This document shows positions 5,698 to 7,312 of a stretch of DNA of 7,312 nucleotides, piece after piece. The first letter of the stretch is position 1. Each line of letters begins with the position of its first letter. The stretch covers positions 1 to 7,312 of the forward strand of contig JBHELG010000138.1 in assembly GCA_046263195.1 (NCBI GenBank). The letters are read 5' to 3'. The notes under the pieces were generated by a model, which saw only the letters and a program-made list of their open reading frames with translations, made no database searches and was not told the DNA's origin. Source of the DNA: JBHELG01 sp046263195 (GTDB taxonomy: Bacteria > Actinomycetota > Nitriliruptoria > Nitriliruptorales > JAHWKO01). Both the position numbers and the translations under genes were made by a program.

Positions 5698-6836
5698 ATG
5701 CCGAAGAAGCCGTCGAGTGAAGTCCTGGTCGAGCAGGGGATCCTCAAGCGGACCTACGAGGACGGTGCCGTGCGCTACGTCTCCCGCTTCCGAGACCCGA
5801 GAGGGAAGCAGCGGAGCAAGTGCTTCCGTCGCCTGACGGATGCGAGGAAGCATCGGAGGGAGACGGTCGTGGCGCTCGATCGCGGGGAGTGGTCTGACCC
5901 CAAGCGACAGGAGCGGAAGGTCGAGGAAGACCCGACCTTTGCCGAGTGGGCTGAGCAGTGGCTGACGACCAAGCGAGGGCGCAAGCAGAAGACCCTGGCC
6001 GGTTACTGATGGCACCTCGATGCGAGAGTGCTGCCCGTCTTCGGTGAGCGTCGCCTGTCGGAGATGAGGCGTGCTGACGTCGAGGCGTGGGTCGCTTCCC
6101 TGGACGAACCCGGGCTCTCGCGATCTTCGACCCGCCAGTCGGTGCAGGTCTTGTCCGCTGCGCTGAAGGCAGCCGTTCGCGATGACATCGTTACGCGAAA
6201 CGTCGCAGCCGAGATCGAGCTGCCGAGAGGGGAGAAGACGGAGCGGCGCTTCCTGACAGAAAAGGAAGTGTCACGGCTCGCGGATGCCATCGCCCCCGCC
6301 TATCGCGGTCTCGTGCTCGTGCTCGCCTACGGCGGGCTCAAGGTTCGGAGAGGCGGTGGCGCTGAGATGCGGCCACTGCGACCTGCTTCGCAAGCGCCTC
6401 CTTATCTCCGAGTCAGCTACCGACGTCGGCGGTCGCCTCGATTGGGGCGACACGAAGACCTCCCGAGAGCGGGCGGTCTCCGCTGCCGCAGTTCGTGGTC
6501 GAGGAGCTGGCTGCCCACCTCACCTCCCGCCCGGCCGACCCCGAGGCTCTCGTCTGGACATCGCCGCAGGGTGGACCGCTGCGCTACTCCAACTTCATGA
6601 AGCGAGCGCGGGCCGTCGATGCTGCCCAACTCGGCCGCCTGACCCCTCACGAGCTACGGCACACTGCGGCCTCGCTGCTCATCGCCGAGGGTGCGTCACC
6701 GAAGAGCGTGCAGGCTCAGCTCGGGCACGCCTCGATCACCGTCACCCTAGACATCTACGGTTATCTCTGGCCCGAGCACCTCGACGACGTGATGGCGCGC
6801 TTCGACGAGCGCCATCGAGGGAGAGAGGCGGGCTGA
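5698..6836 (+). pseudogene. Tyrosine recombinase/phage integrase with one nonsense and two frameshift lesions (element 2)
   Basis: The reconstructed protein is about 378 residues, normal for actinobacterial phage-type integrases. The preferred start is ATG 5698 (MPKKPSSEVLVEQG); an in-frame ATG at 5599 would add 33 unlikely residues. The N-terminal AP2-like arm-binding region contains RYVSRFRDPRGKQRSKCFRR, followed by a core-binding domain (FAEWAEQWLTTKRGRKQKTL, later LPVFGERRLSEMRRADVEAW) and the catalytic domain. A TGA at 6007-6009 interrupts LAGY/WHLDARVL. One extra A at 6340-6341 falls at the codon for the first catalytic Arg (expected AYGGLRFGEAVALR). One extra base near 6478-6480 breaks RERAV/PLPQFVVEEL. 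The remaining catalytic residues are readable: the hairpin Lys in GDTKTSRE, HELRHTAASLLIAEG, LGHASI and the nucleophile Tyr in TLDIYGYL. The gene is surely inactive if the sequence is right. It points towards the tRNA-Arg fragment at 7096-7140, its likely att core. Confidence 0.92.
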
Positions 6837-6913
6837 CGACCAGGGGCCGGGCGAGCCAGTGAAGTTGCGGAAGACCACGCTACTCCCGCTCACCCAGCCT
6901 CCTCTTCTGTGCT

Positions 6914-6933
6914 CGCGTCCTCCCGCGTCCTCC
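6914..6933 (-). repeat. CGCGTCCTCC tandem decamer right of integrase 2
   Basis: CGCGTCCTCC occurs at 6914-6923 and 6924-6933 as a perfect 10-bp tandem repeat. On the minus strand this is GGAGGACGCG twice, the same decamer as in the array at 5561-5599. The integrase gene is thus bracketed by the same motif in opposite orientation. Confidence 0.6.
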
Positions 6934-6964
6934 CCCGATCAGGAAGACGCGTGGAAGGCACAGC

Positions 6965-6984
6965 CTCAGTGTGACTCAGTGTGA
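6965..6984 (+). repeat. CTCAGTGTGA tandem decamer
   Basis: CTCAGTGTGA is repeated perfectly and without spacer at 6965-6974 and 6975-6984. It lies 111 bases left of the tRNA-Arg fragment, the distance at which arm-type sites usually sit from an att core. This role is inferred from position and helical phasing only. Confidence 0.6.
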
Positions 6985-7036
6985 ACGGGCGTATCTGCCT
7001 GTCACCAGCGGCAGACGCGACGAGCGCTGTGAGGGC

Positions 7037-7065
7037 TTGACAAGTGGCCCGTAGAGTGCGATAGC
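7037..7065 (+). promoter_or_regulatory. Possible promoter reading towards the right edge
   Basis: A perfect -35 hexamer TTGACA at 7037-7042 is followed after 17 bases by GATAGC (7060-7065), which matches the -10 consensus at three of six positions. It would transcribe rightward, antisense to the tRNA-Arg fragment. No gene is visible downstream inside the window, so its target is unknown. Confidence 0.25.
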
Positions 7066-7095
7066 GACCAGAATCCGCAGGATGCAAGCTAGGGG

Positions 7096-7140
7096 TGGAG
7101 CGCCCGGCGGGATTCGAACCCGCGACCTTCGGATTAGAAG
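7096..7140 (-). other. 3' half of tRNA-Arg(TCT), probable att core of element 2
   Basis: On the minus strand these 45 bases are exactly the 3' part of a tRNA. They comprise anticodon loop CTTCTAA (anticodon TCT), 3' anticodon strand TCCGA, variable loop AGGTC, a perfect T stem GCGGG/CCCGC with loop TTCGAAT, the 3' acceptor strand CGGGCGC, T at 73 and an encoded CCA. The bases above 7140 do not pair with TCCGA and contain no D arm or 5' acceptor strand, so the 5' half is missing and this is not a functional gene. A cut at the anticodon loop is typical of the identity segment that tRNA-targeting phages and integrative elements carry in attP. The discriminator T is unusual for a tRNA-Arg. The integrase gene ends 259 bases to the left. 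Confidence 0.85.
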
Positions 7141-7244
7141 TGCATGAAGGCCGCCTCGCCGACCTGCAGCGATGCGGCTGGTTGAGCGATGACCTGTGAA
7201 AACACCTTTCTGTCATTATCCATCGTCTTCTACGTTTCGTAACC

Positions 7245-7310
7245 TTCTGCGACCCTCTTGCGACCCACTCCTCGCTCCTCCACTCCCGCGTCGAAGCGAC
7301 CCAGGTCGCT
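7245..7310. repeat. TGCGACCC repeats (11-bp period) and a GCGACC palindrome right of the att core
   Basis: TTCTGCGACCC (7245-7255) and TCTTGCGACCC (7256-7266) are adjacent 11-mers sharing TGCGACCC. At 7295-7310 AGCGACC and GGTCGCT form a perfect inverted repeat around CA, again containing GCGACC. The cluster lies on the opposite side of the tRNA-Arg core from CTCAGTGTGA and could be the other arm of an attachment region or an operator. The rest of 7141-7312 holds no gene I can support. Confidence 0.45.
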
Positions 7311-7312
7311 AC

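Noticed and set aside
6890..7216. 108-codon minus-strand frame containing SNPKVAGSNPAGRS
   Set aside because: The VAGSNPAG motif is the well-known false protein produced by translating the T arm of a tRNA; here it comes from the tRNA-Arg fragment at 7096-7140.

Overview
The window looks like a piece of a high-GC actinobacterial chromosome. The evidence is the strongly G/C-biased third codon positions, frequent GTG starts, the style of the tyrosine integrases, an actinobacterial-type IS256-family transposase remnant, and a tRNA-Lys gene without an encoded CCA. I cannot name the genus. The layout is two decayed integrative elements on either side of a short stretch of ordinary chromosome.

Element 1 remnant (about 1-3297). 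At the left edge, on the minus strand, lies an unrecognised, apparently frame-damaged gene that runs out of the window. Next comes a divergent control region (about 500-660) with GCATCA direct repeats, several exactly 11 bp apart, and a perfect 19-bp hairpin. It leads into an intact excisionase-like MerR/HTH_17 gene (664-891, +). A poorly coding stretch follows, holding one open frame interrupted by TGA, and then the 5' part of an IS256-type transposase with two frameshifts. The element ends in a tyrosine integrase on the minus strand (1991-3140) broken by one +1 frameshift in a G4 run. This integrase sits just downstream of the 3' end of tRNA-Lys(CTT), the usual position for an element integrated in a tRNA gene. 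An 11-bp-phased tandem repeat lies between the two.

Chromosomal core (about 3298-5550). A tRNA-His(GTG)-tRNA-Lys(CTT) pair on the minus strand has a clear sigma-70-type promoter. An intact PLP-dependent threonine/serine dehydratase (serine racemase fold, 340 aa) follows upstream of it, also on the minus strand. Two small plus-strand genes for putative membrane proteins complete this part.

Element 2 remnant (about 5550 to the right edge). A second tyrosine integrase (5698-6836, +) is destroyed by one in-frame TGA and two +1 frameshifts, one of them at the codon for the first catalytic arginine. GGAGGACGCG-type decamers lie on both sides of it in inverted orientation. To its right is a 10-bp tandem repeat, then exactly the 3' 45 nt of a tRNA-Arg(TCT) gene (anticodon loop to CCA) without its 5' half, then an 11-bp-phased repeat and a palindrome. 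The order arm repeats-tRNA core-arm repeats resembles the attP/att region of a tRNA-targeting element.

No complete novel system is visible. The most informative material is the noncoding repeat architecture around the two integrases and the pattern of lesions, which spares the dehydratase and tRNAs and concentrates in mobile genes.
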